A stretch of DNA of 64,000 nucleotides from the NCBI RefSeq assembly GCF_002924445.1, contig NZ_PIGG01000026.1:248001-312000 (forward strand). Direction: 5' to 3'. Position 1 is the stretch's first letter, and every line of letters starts with the position of its first letter. Origin of the DNA: Minwuia thermotolerans (lineage in GTDB: Bacteria; Pseudomonadota; Alphaproteobacteria; Minwuiales; Minwuiaceae). This document shows positions 34,979 through 42,694 of this stretch, piece after piece. The position numbers and the translations under genes were made by a program. The notes beneath the pieces are model-generated. The model had not been told where the DNA came from, did not search any database, and saw nothing but the letters and a program-made list of their open reading frames with translations.

Positions 34979-37264
34979 TCAGACGCTGCCGGTCCAGTCC
35001 TCTTTCGACAGCGGCAGGTCCCGCACGCGCCGGCCGGTCAGGCGGAACAGGGCGTTGGTCACCGCCGGCGCGATCGGTGGCGTGCCCGGTTCGCCGGCGC
35101 CGCCTGGCGCCTCGCCGGAAGCGACGATGACCGTCTCGATCTCGGGCATGGTGTCCATCCGCACGACCTCGTAGTCGGGGAAGTTCGATTGCACGACCCG
35201 GCCCTTGTCGAAGTTGATCTGGCCCCAGAGCGTAGCCGAAAGACCGTAGACGATGCCGCTCTCCATCTGCGCGACCAGGGTATCGGGATTGATCACAGTG
35301 CCGCAATCGACGGCGCAGACGACCCGGTGGACGCGGGGTTGCCCGTCCTCGATGGAGACCTCGGCGACCTGCGCGACGATGGCGCCGAAGCTCTCGTGCA
35401 GGGCGATGCCGCGGGCGCGGCCCTGTGGCGGCGGGCTGTCCCATCGGGCGGCGTTTGCGGCGGCGTCCAGCACGGCCACGTAGCGTGGCTTGTCGCGCAT
35501 CAGGTGGCGGCGGTAGGCGTAGGGGTCCTTGCTGGCCTTGTGTGCCAGCTCGTCGATGAAGCTCTCTGAGAAGAAGGCGTTGTGGGAATGCCCCACCGAA
35601 CGCCAGAAGCCGATCCGCATCGGCACGCGGCTCAGCACGTGCTCCACGCGGACATTGGGCACGGCGTAGGGCAGCCAGGCCGCGCCGTCCACGGTGGTGC
35701 GGTCGGGCCCGGCGTCCGACATGAAGGACATGTAGCGCAGCGTCGCCTGGCCCGAAACGGAGGGACCGACGACCTTGTTCAGCCATGCGGTGGGATAGCC
35801 GTCCGCGTCCAGGGCGGCGCGGAAGTGCGACAGACCCGCCGGACGGTAGGTGTCCTGGCGGATGTCTTCCTCGCGCGACCAGATCAGCTTCACCGGACGG
35901 CCGGGTACGGCGTTGGCCAGCTTCACCGCCTGCCGGATGAAGTCGGGCTCCGCCCGACGGCCGAAGCCGCCGCCCAGATAGGTCACGTGGACGGTGACGT
36001 CTTCCTCCGGCAGGTCGGCTTCGCCGGCGGCTACCCACTGGCTGACCATCGGCCCCTGTGTCGGGGCCCAGATCTCCAGCTTGTCGTCCTGTCTGAGCGC
36101 GGTGCAGTTGATCGGCTCCATCGGCGCGTGCGCCAGGAAGGGCGCGCGGTAGGTCGCTTCGATGACCTCGCCCGCGGTTTCCAGCGTGGCTGCAGCGTCG
36201 CCGTCGTCCTGATAGCCGAAGCCGTCCTCGGCCAGCGCCGTCTCGAAGTCCGCGAAGATGTCGGCGTCGGAAAGCTCGGCCGCCTCCGACATGTCCCAGG
36301 CCACGTCCAGCGCGTCCAGGGCCCGCCACGCGCGCCAGGGCGCATCGGCGATCACCGCGACGCCGCCGGGCACCGCCATGATGCGGTGGACGCCCGGCAT
36401 CCGGGCGACCTGAGCGGGGTCGAAGCGCTCGACCCTGGCACCGACGACCGGTGGATGCTTCACCGCGGCGTAGAGCATCCCCTCCAGCCGGACGTCCATG
36501 CCGAACACGGCCGATCCGTCGACCTTGGCCGGAATGTCGAGGCGCGGGCGCGGCGTCCCGATGATGCGGTAGTCGGAGGGGCTCTTCAGCGCCGGGCTCT
36601 CCGGCGGGCTCTGCCGCGCGGCGTCTTCGGCGACGTCGCCATAGTCAAGGGTGCGGCCGCTGCCGGCATGGGTGATCACGCTGTCGCGGGCCGTCAGTTC
36701 GCCTACCGGGACGTTCAGCCGTTCGGCCGCGGCGGCCAGCAGCATCGCCTTCGCCGCCGCGCCGGCCTGACGCATCGGTCCCCAGGCCGCGCGCACGCTG
36801 GTGGAGCCGCCGGTCGCCTGAACGCCGATCAGTGTGGAGAGCCAGGCGCCCATGGAGCGCGCCTGGCGCGCCATGAAGCTGTCGTCATGCGGGCCGAAGG
36901 GAAAGCCCTCCGGCAGCATCACCTCGTTGGTGTAGATCGTATCGATCTCGGCGTCGGCGAAGGTGACCTTGGCCCAGTCTGCGTCCAGTTCCTCGGCCAG
37001 GATCATGGGCAGGGCCGTCTGCACGCCCTGGCCCATTTCGCTCCGCGGGACCGCGACGGTCACCGTGCCGTCCCAGGCGATCTTGACCCAGCCGTTCAGC
37101 GCCGCCTCGTTGGCGGCCGGGTTCATCAGTTCCTCGGGCGTGCCCGATTCCCCGGGCGTGAGATAACGCCACCCGACGACCAGTCCGGCGCCGGCGACCA
37201 GCGCGCCGCCGATCAGGAAGCGGCGGCGGCCGCGATTCTTTGGCTTTCCTATCTTCTTCGCCAT
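34979..37264 (-). CDS. Molybdenum hydroxylase large subunit, IorB-like (Tat-exported)
   Basis: 761 residues related to isoquinoline 1-oxidoreductase beta and aldehyde/xanthine dehydrogenase large subunits. The N-terminus has a twin-arginine signal (RRRFLIGGALVAGAG, about 13-27), so it should be exported folded. Molybdopterin-binding landmarks include GQGVQTALPMILAEELD and TYLGGGFGRRAEPD; the catalytic Glu is expected in GGAGEPGTPPIAPAV. It hydroxylates an N-heterocycle or aldehyde. It forms an operon with the 2Fe-2S subunit 14 bases upstream. No cytochrome c subunit is visible nearby. Confidence 0.88.
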   Translation of the reverse strand: MAKKIGKPKNRGRRRFLIGGALVAGAGLVVGWRYLTPGESGTPEELMNPAANEAALNGWVKIAWDGTVTVAVPRSEMGQGVQTALPMILAEELDADWAKVTFADAEIDTIYTNEVMLPEGFPFGPHDDSFMARQARSMGAWLSTLIGVQATGGSTSVRAAWGPMRQAGAAAKAMLLAAAAERLNVPVGELTARDSVITHAGSGRTLDYGDVAEDAARQSPPESPALKSPSDYRIIGTPRPRLDIPAKVDGSAVFGMDVRLEGMLYAAVKHPPVVGARVERFDPAQVARMPGVHRIMAVPGGVAVIADAPWRAWRALDALDVAWDMSEAAELSDADIFADFETALAEDGFGYQDDGDAAATLETAGEVIEATYRAPFLAHAPMEPINCTALRQDDKLEIWAPTQGPMVSQWVAAGEADLPEEDVTVHVTYLGGGFGRRAEPDFIRQAVKLANAVPGRPVKLIWSREEDIRQDTYRPAGLSHFRAALDADGYPTAWLNKVVGPSVSGQATLRYMSFMSDAGPDRTTVDGAAWLPYAVPNVRVEHVLSRVPMRIGFWRSVGHSHNAFFSESFIDELAHKASKDPYAYRRHLMRDKPRYVAVLDAAANAARWDSPPPQGRARGIALHESFGAIVAQVAEVSIEDGQPRVHRVVCAVDCGTVINPDTLVAQMESGIVYGLSATLWGQINFDKGRVVQSNFPDYEVVRMDTMPEIETVIVASGEAPGGAGEPGTPPIAPAVTNALFRLTGRRVRDLPLSKEDWTGSV

Positions 37265-37278
37265 TGTTCCGCTCCGGC

Positions 37279-37728
37279 TCAGGCGCGCGCGGCGCGGTGG
37301 ATCGCGCGGCGGATGCGGCTGTAGGTGCCACAGCGGCAGATGTTGGTGATGGCGGCGTCGATGTCGGCGTCGCTCGGCTCCGGGTTCTCGTCCAGCAAGG
37401 CCGCCGCGGCCATGATCATGCCGGACTGGCAGTAGCCGCACTGGGGAACCTGCTCGTCGATCCAGGCCTGCTGCAGGCGGTGCAGCCGGCCGGCCCGGCC
37501 GATACCTTCGATGGTGGTGATCTCGGCGCCCTCGACGGCTTCGACGGGCAGAACGCATGTCGGGGTCGCAACGCCGTCGACATGGACGGTGCAGGCGCCG
37601 CATGCGGCCACGCCGCAGCCGAATTTCGTGCCGGTCAGTCCCAGGGTCTCGCGGATGACCCAGAGGAGCGGGGCGTCGCCCTCCACGTCAACCGTCACCG
37701 GTTCGCCATTCAGGACGAAGCTCGCCAT
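37279..37728 (-). CDS. (2Fe-2S) subunit of the molybdenum hydroxylase, IorA-like
   Basis: 149 residues with two iron-sulfur domains: the plant-type ferredoxin motif [17 protein letters not shown] plus a later Cys, and the C-terminal [10 protein letters not shown]...CRCGTY motif. Such subunits pass electrons from the molybdenum site. It starts the iorAB operon after GGGAGG; a TetR-type palindrome lies 57-75 bases upstream. The subunit has no signal, consistent with export as a complex through the IorB Tat signal. Confidence 0.93.
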   Translation of the reverse strand: MASFVLNGEPVTVDVEGDAPLLWVIRETLGLTGTKFGCGVAACGACTVHVDGVATPTCVLPVEAVEGAEITTIEGIGRAGRLHRLQQAWIDEQVPQCGYCQSGMIMAAAALLDENPEPSDADIDAAITNICRCGTYSRIRRAIHRAARA

Positions 37729-37784
37729 TCCCGCCTCCCGAGATGCCGGCGATACAGCCGGTGGAGATTCAACGCTTCAAATTT

Positions 37785-37803
37785 AACTGACCAAGGGTCA
37801 GTT
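37785..37803. promoter_or_regulatory. Likely TetR operator upstream of iorA
   Basis: Perfect 8-base inverted repeat AACTGACC-N3-GGTCAGTT, 57-75 bases before the iorA start and overlapping the tetR stop codon. The core CTGACC-N3-GGTCAG recurs at 38453-38469 before tetR. A TTGGTC...TTGAAT pair beside it could be the iorA promoter. Confidence 0.7.
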
Positions 37804-38451
37804 ATCAAGAACCGCGGCGAGCAGGGCGGCGAGGCCGGGGCGGACCACCGTCTCGAAGTCCGGCCGGAGGTTCTGGAATTCGGCCCGTTTCATGACGTTG
37901 CGCGCCGATTTCGGCGGATCGGAGACCTGCCATAGGCCGATGACCAGCGCGTAGACCTGCAACAGCAGGGCCGGCCCGTCGCCCGGACCCAGCTTCGGAA
38001 TCCGCCCCTCGGCCAGCGCGCCGAGCTCGGCGAGGGCGCCGGAAGTCGCCTGCTTGAAGGCGAGTACGGCATCCTCCGCAACCTGGCGCTCCAGGGTGCC
38101 ATGACACTGGGCGGCCAGCCGCAACATCACCGTGCGGCTCCGCAGGTCGGCGGTCATCCACTCCGCGATGCCTTCCGGGCTCGGCGTGGCGCCTTCCAGC
38201 GAGGCGGCGATGGCGTCGACCCAGGCTTCCAGCTCGTCGGTGAACAGGGCGAGGAAGATTTCCTCCTTGGCGCCGAAATAGAGATAGACCGTGCCCTTCG
38301 CCAGGCCGGCCCGCCTGGCCACCTGGTCCACGCTGGGAAGCTCGCCGTCGGTCTCCACGAACAGATCGCGGGCCGCGGTCAGGATGGTCTGACGGCGTTG
38401 TGCCTTCTCGATGTCGCCGCGGGCGCGTCTGGGTCTGGTGGTGTCGGCCAT
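37798..38451 (-). CDS. TetR-family regulator of the iorAB operon
   Basis: 217 residues. The N-terminal helix-turn-helix (about 15-65) reads RRQTILTAARDLFVETDG then LPSVDQVARRAGLAKGTVYLYFGAKEE, a typical TetR DNA-binding domain; the ligand domain is variable. ATG 38451 (MADTTRPRR) is chosen over the longer frame. Identical palindrome cores lie before this gene and before iorA, so it probably represses itself and the molybdenum hydroxylase and is relieved by substrate. Confidence 0.86.
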   Translation of the reverse strand: MADTTRPRRARGDIEKAQRRQTILTAARDLFVETDGELPSVDQVARRAGLAKGTVYLYFGAKEEIFLALFTDELEAWVDAIAASLEGATPSPEGIAEWMTADLRSRTVMLRLAAQCHGTLERQVAEDAVLAFKQATSGALAELGALAEGRIPKLGPGDGPALLLQVYALVIGLWQVSDPPKSARNVMKRAEFQNLRPDFETVVRPGLAALLAAVLDN

Positions 38452-38452
38452 A

Positions 38453-38469
38453 GCTGACCCAAGGTCAGC
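38453..38469. promoter_or_regulatory. Likely TetR operator at the tetR / DMT divergent promoter
   Basis: Perfect 7-base inverted repeat GCTGACC-N3-GGTCAGC immediately upstream of the tetR ATG, matching the core of the iorA site. The DMT permease gene diverges 106 bases away and might also respond. Confidence 0.7.
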
Positions 38470-38574
38470 AATGGCGCTGCCCCTGTCAAGCGGCGGACGC
38501 GGCTGGCCGCCCATGCATGCGCCACTGCGGACAGCGCAATGGATCGGCGGGGAATTCCGGCATAATCTCCCGCG

Positions 38575-39567
38575 ATGCCTGCTCACGACCATCCCGAACC
38601 CCTGCCGCACGAGAAGGCCGAGGAAGCCCGCCTGCGCAATCGGGGGGTGCTGGTCGGCATGGGCTATCTGGTGCTTTCGGGCCTGCTGTTCGCAATCTTC
38701 ACGGCCATTGTCAGGTGGGTCTCCAGCGACCTTCACCCGGCGGAGACCGCCTTCATCCGCTACCTTTTCGGTTTCCTCTTCCTGCTGCCGATCTTCATGG
38801 GCGCCCGGCGGCGCGAACTGAAGACGAAGCGGCCGGTGATGCACGTGTTGCGCGGGCTGATCCACGGTACGGGCGTGCTGCTGTGGTTCTACGCCATCGC
38901 CAAGATCACCCTGGCGGAAGTGACCGCGCTGGCCTTCACCGCGCCTGTCTGGGCGACGCTCGGTGCCTTTCTCTTTCTCGGCGAGACGGTCCGGGCCCGG
39001 CGCATCGCCGCGGTGCTGATCGGCCTGCTCGGCGCACTGATCGTGCTCTTCGGCATTCCTTCCTCCCAGGCGGAACTGATGGCGAATCTGAGCGGCATCG
39101 GCCTGGGGCAGTTCGCGATCCTCGTCGCCGCGCCTCTGTTCGCCTGCTCCAAGCTGATGACCAAGCGGCTGACGGATACCGAGAACACGACGGCCATCGT
39201 CGCCTGGCTGTCGCTGACGGTGACGGTGGTGCTGGCCATACCGGCGATCACGGTCTGGCGCATGCCGTCGCTGGAAGAATGGCTGTCACTGGCCGCGGTC
39301 GCGGCGCTGGCCACCACCGCGCACATCTGCATGACCCGCGCCTGGCAGGCCGCCGACATCTCCGTCACCCAGCCGGTGGAGTTCCTGCAACTGGTCTGGG
39401 CTTCCCTGATCGGCATCTACATGTTCGGCGAGACGCCGACCCTCGGCATCTGGATCGGCGGCGCGGTGATCGTCGGCTCCGCCAGCTACATCGCGCACCG
39501 CGAGGCGCTGACGCGGCGCCAGGAGCGGACGGCGGAAGCGGTTGCGGCCCGGCCGCATGCGACTTAA
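38575..39567 (+). CDS. DMT-superfamily (EamA) transporter
   Basis: 330 residues with ten hydrophobic helices in two EamA halves (about 25-165 and 180-315). LRGLIHGTGVLLWFYAIAKI and ALAFTAPVWATLGAFLFLGE are the typical helix 3-4 signature. It is a permease of the drug/metabolite family; direction and substrate are unknown. It is paralogous to the DMT gene at 49053. The divergent position next to tetR allows a role in moving the iorAB substrate, but this is inference. Confidence 0.85.
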   Translation: MPAHDHPEPLPHEKAEEARLRNRGVLVGMGYLVLSGLLFAIFTAIVRWVSSDLHPAETAFIRYLFGFLFLLPIFMGARRRELKTKRPVMHVLRGLIHGTGVLLWFYAIAKITLAEVTALAFTAPVWATLGAFLFLGETVRARRIAAVLIGLLGALIVLFGIPSSQAELMANLSGIGLGQFAILVAAPLFACSKLMTKRLTDTENTTAIVAWLSLTVTVVLAIPAITVWRMPSLEEWLSLAAVAALATTAHICMTRAWQAADISVTQPVEFLQLVWASLIGIYMFGETPTLGIWIGGAVIVGSASYIAHREALTRRQERTAEAVAARPHAT

Positions 39568-39600
39568 ACCTTGCTCCACGGGTCAATGAGGGAGCATCCG

Positions 39601-39891
39601 ATGGCGGACCAGAACCAGCAGTTCATCGACGGCGTGTTCAACGTCGGCATCCAGGATGGCGCCGTCCGCGTCGACTTCTTCACCTATTCCCCCACCCAGA
39701 AGGATGCCGAAGGCAAGCCGGCACGGCAGTTCACCCAGCGCCTGGTGATGAGCCCCCAGGGCTTCCTGCAGACCTATTCGGCGCTCGACCAGCTCGTCCG
39801 CCAGCTCGAGGAGCGCGGTCTGGTGCAGCGCAAGGACGGCGCCGCGAAGACGACATCCGATTCACTGCCCGACACCGACGGCAAGGACTGA
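39601..39891 (+). CDS. Small acidic protein of unknown function
   Basis: 96 residues from ATG 39601 (GGGAG upstream). The core FNVGIQDGAVRVDFFTYSP and RLVMSPQGFLQTYSALDQLV has alternating beta strands and a helix with a pattern loosely like DUF3467 proteins, but I cannot name the family. The tail is Lys/Asp/Thr-rich and probably disordered. It lies 33 bases after the DMT gene and 42 bases before the carboxyltransferase, on the same strand. Confidence 0.6.
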   Translation: MADQNQQFIDGVFNVGIQDGAVRVDFFTYSPTQKDAEGKPARQFTQRLVMSPQGFLQTYSALDQLVRQLEERGLVQRKDGAAKTTSDSLPDTDGKD

Positions 39892-39933
39892 ACCGTTGGC
39901 GGTCCGGGTGACGGCAGGGGAGGGCCGGTCACC

Positions 39934-41481
39934 ATGCGCGATCTGATCGAGGACCTGGAGCGGCGCCGCGCGGCCACGCTGGGGCATGGCGGCGTCGAGC
40001 GCGTCGAACGCCAGCGCAAGGCCGGCAAGAACACCGCGCGCGAACGCGTCGGAATGCTCCTCGACGCCGGCAGTTTCGACGAGATCGGCCAGCTCGCCAC
40101 CCACGCCTATACCAAGGTGACGCCGGTCAAGAACAAGGTGACCCCTGCCGACGGCGTCGTCACCGGATTCGGCACCGTCGACGGCCGGCCTGTCGGCGTG
40201 GTGGCCGAGGATTTCACAGTGCTCGGCGGCTCGCTCGGCCTGATCAACTTCGAGAAGAAGTGCCGGATGATGGAGCTGGCCGAACGCGACCGCGTACCGC
40301 TGGTCTGGCTGTTCGACGGCGCCGGCGCGCGCACCGACGAATATGTCGGCCAGGGCCTGGCGCCGATGCACCACTTCATGATCCAGGCGCGGCTTTCGGG
40401 CACCGCGCCCCAGGTGGCGGCGGTCATGGGACCGAGCGCGGGCGATTCCTCGCTGCTGGCCGCCATGATGGAATTCATCGTCATGGTCCGCGGCACGTCG
40501 ATGCTCGCCGCCGGCGGCCCGCCGCTCGTCGCCTCCGGCACCGGAGAGACCGTGGACAAGGAGGAACTGGGCGGCGCGGATCTGCATTGCGGCCACTCCG
40601 GTGTCGGCGACAACGCCGTCGACACGGAGGAAGAGGCGATCGCCGCGGTGAAGCGCTACCTCTCCTACCTGCCCACCAATGCCTGGGCCTGGCCGCCGTC
40701 GATCGAATCCACGGACCCGGCCGACCGGGCCGAGGAGGCGCTGCTCGACATCATTCCGGAGAACCGCCGCCGGCCATACGACATGAAGAAGGTGATCGAC
40801 CTGGTGGTCGACCGCGGCAGCTTCTTCGAAATCAAGCCGGACTACGCGAAGATGATGATTACCGGCCTGGCGCGGCTGAACGGCCATCCCGTCGGCATCT
40901 GCGCCAACCAGCCCAAGGTGCTGTCGGGCGCAATCACCGCGGCGGCCGGCCAGAAACTTCGGCATTTCATGGACATCTGCTCGGCCTATCATGTGCCGCT
41001 GGTCTTCCTGACGGATACGCCGGGCGTCATGACCGGGCCGAAGTCGGAGCGGGAGGCGGCGCTGCGCGTCGGCATGCAGGTCGCCTACAGCTTCGCCTTT
41101 GCCGACGTGCCGATCCTCACCTGTGTCGTGCACAAGGGCTTCGGCTACGGCGCCGCGGCCATGGGCGGCTATGGAGCCGGCCAGTCGGCGGTGCTCGCGT
41201 GGCCGACCGCCGACTTCAACGCCATTCCGCTGGACAGCGGCATCACTGCGGCCTACCGCGCGGAACTGGCCGCCTCGCCGGATCCGAAGAAGCTGCACGC
41301 CGAACTGGTGGCGGAGTACAAGGATGTCATCGGCGCGGTGCCCGCCGCCGGGCAGATGAAGATCGACGACGTGATCGACCCGCGCGAGACGCGTCTGCGC
41401 CTCATCCGTGCGCTGGAGCGGGCGCTCAACCGGCGGACCGAACCGCCGAAACGAACCGTGCGGCATGGCGTGCTGCCATGA
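39934..41481 (+). CDS. Acyl-CoA carboxylase, carboxyltransferase (beta) subunit
   Basis: 515 residues with the N- and C-terminal crotonase-like carboxyltransferase domains of propionyl/methylcrotonyl/geranyl-CoA carboxylases. KNTARERVGMLLDAGSF is the usual N-terminal signature, FTVLGGSLG lies in domain N, and DTPGVMTGPKSEREAALR plus GFGYGAAAMGG lie in domain C. It needs a biotin carboxylase/biotin carrier subunit, which is not in this window. The nearby LLM and semialdehyde dehydrogenase genes suggest a catabolic, not fatty-acid-synthesis, role. Which acyl-CoA it uses is unclear. Confidence 0.87.
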   Translation: MRDLIEDLERRRAATLGHGGVERVERQRKAGKNTARERVGMLLDAGSFDEIGQLATHAYTKVTPVKNKVTPADGVVTGFGTVDGRPVGVVAEDFTVLGGSLGLINFEKKCRMMELAERDRVPLVWLFDGAGARTDEYVGQGLAPMHHFMIQARLSGTAPQVAAVMGPSAGDSSLLAAMMEFIVMVRGTSMLAAGGPPLVASGTGETVDKEELGGADLHCGHSGVGDNAVDTEEEAIAAVKRYLSYLPTNAWAWPPSIESTDPADRAEEALLDIIPENRRRPYDMKKVIDLVVDRGSFFEIKPDYAKMMITGLARLNGHPVGICANQPKVLSGAITAAAGQKLRHFMDICSAYHVPLVFLTDTPGVMTGPKSEREAALRVGMQVAYSFAFADVPILTCVVHKGFGYGAAAMGGYGAGQSAVLAWPTADFNAIPLDSGITAAYRAELAASPDPKKLHAELVAEYKDVIGAVPAAGQMKIDDVIDPRETRLRLIRALERALNRRTEPPKRTVRHGVLP

Positions 41482-41506
41482 CCGCCGCGAAGGGGAGGAC
41501 AGAATC

Positions 41507-42535
41507 ATGGCACTGAAGATCGACTGCCAGCTCCGCGGGCTGGATTTCCGCGAAGTGGGCCAGCACGCCAGACTGATGGAGGACATGGGCTTCGACGCGG
41601 CCTGGACCTTCGAGGCCGGCCAGGACGCCTTCACGCCACTGACGCTGGCGGCTGCGGCGACCGAGAAGATCCATCTGGGCACCAATATCGCCGTCGCCTT
41701 CGGGCGGAGCCCGTTTTCCATGGCGCAGACCGCCTGGGACATGCAGAAGCTCTCGCGCGGGCGCATGCATCTGGGTGTCGGCACCCAGGTCCGCGCCCAT
41801 ATCGAGCGCCGCTTCTCCATGCCGTTCGACCGGCCGGCGGCCCGGATAACGGATTACATCCGCTGCATGAAGGCGATCTTCGACACCTTCCAGAACGACA
41901 CGAAGCCCGACTATCGCGGCGAGTTCTACCAGTTCACGCTGATGAACCCGTTCTTCAATCCGGGCCCGGTCGACAATCCCGATCTGCCGGTCTACCTGGC
42001 CGGCGTGAACCCGCGCATGTGCCGCGCCGCAGGCGAGGTCGCCGACGGGTTCCACGCGCATCCGATCCATACGGTCGGCTATCTGAAGGACGTGGTGAAG
42101 CCGGCGATCGACGAGGGCGCGAAGACGCGCGGCAAGTCGGTCGACGACCTGGAAGTCCAGACCATGGTGCTGATCGCTTCCGGCGACACGCAGGCCGAGA
42201 TCGACAAGGCGGTCGAGGACGTGCGCTTCCAGATTTCCTTCTACGGTTCGACGCCGAACTATCGCCCCGTGCTGGAGCACATGGGCTATGGCGATCTGGG
42301 CAAGGAACTGAGCCAGATGATGCGTTCCGGCCAGATGAAGGAAATGCCGAAGAAGATCCCGGACGCGATCGTCGAGCAGGTCGCGGTGATCGGCAAGCTG
42401 TCCGAAGTCGGCAAGGTGGTCCGCGAGCGCTACGAGGGCGTGCTCGACCGCGTCGCCTACTACTATCCGATCCCCGCCGACCAGCCGGTCGAGAAGTGGA
42501 AGGCCTTCACAGACGAGGTCAAGCGCGCCGCCTGA
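41507..42535 (+). CDS. LLM-class oxidoreductase (TIGR03617-like)
   Basis: 342 residues. QVRAHIERRFSMPFDRPAA and FYGSTPNYRPVLEHMG mark a distinct LLM branch (TIGR03617-type, often listed as F420-dependent). The protein at 60648 has the same segments and is a clear paralogue. ATG 41507 follows GGGGAGG. It starts 25 bases after the carboxyltransferase and is followed by a strong hairpin, so the two are likely one transcription unit. Confidence 0.83.
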   Translation: MALKIDCQLRGLDFREVGQHARLMEDMGFDAAWTFEAGQDAFTPLTLAAAATEKIHLGTNIAVAFGRSPFSMAQTAWDMQKLSRGRMHLGVGTQVRAHIERRFSMPFDRPAARITDYIRCMKAIFDTFQNDTKPDYRGEFYQFTLMNPFFNPGPVDNPDLPVYLAGVNPRMCRAAGEVADGFHAHPIHTVGYLKDVVKPAIDEGAKTRGKSVDDLEVQTMVLIASGDTQAEIDKAVEDVRFQISFYGSTPNYRPVLEHMGYGDLGKELSQMMRSGQMKEMPKKIPDAIVEQVAVIGKLSEVGKVVRERYEGVLDRVAYYYPIPADQPVEKWKAFTDEVKRAA

Positions 42536-42561
42536 ACGGCGTCAGGACCGGCCGTTCATCC

Positions 42562-42609
42562 TCCCGCCGCCCGCCTTCCCTGACGTCAGTTTCGGGGCGG
42601 GCGGCGGGA
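42562..42609 (+). terminator. GC-rich hairpin after the LLM gene
   Basis: Perfect 14-base arms TCCCGCCGCCCGCC (42562-42575) and its inverse (42596-42609), with a 20-base loop containing TGACGTCA. Only a short T-rich stretch follows, so termination may be partial. It separates the carboxyltransferase-LLM pair from gabD. Confidence 0.6.
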
Positions 42610-42694
42610 TTTCGCCTTGAAATGACCCCGGCGAGCGCATCAAGTGTGCCTTAGCGGCATGCGAGGCCGCCGACGACATTTCCGGGAGGCAACG

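Noticed and set aside
38575-39567. DMT permease as part of the TetR regulon
   Set aside because: The operator at 38453-38469 is 106 bases from the permease start and right at tetR. Control of the permease is possible but not supported enough to assert.
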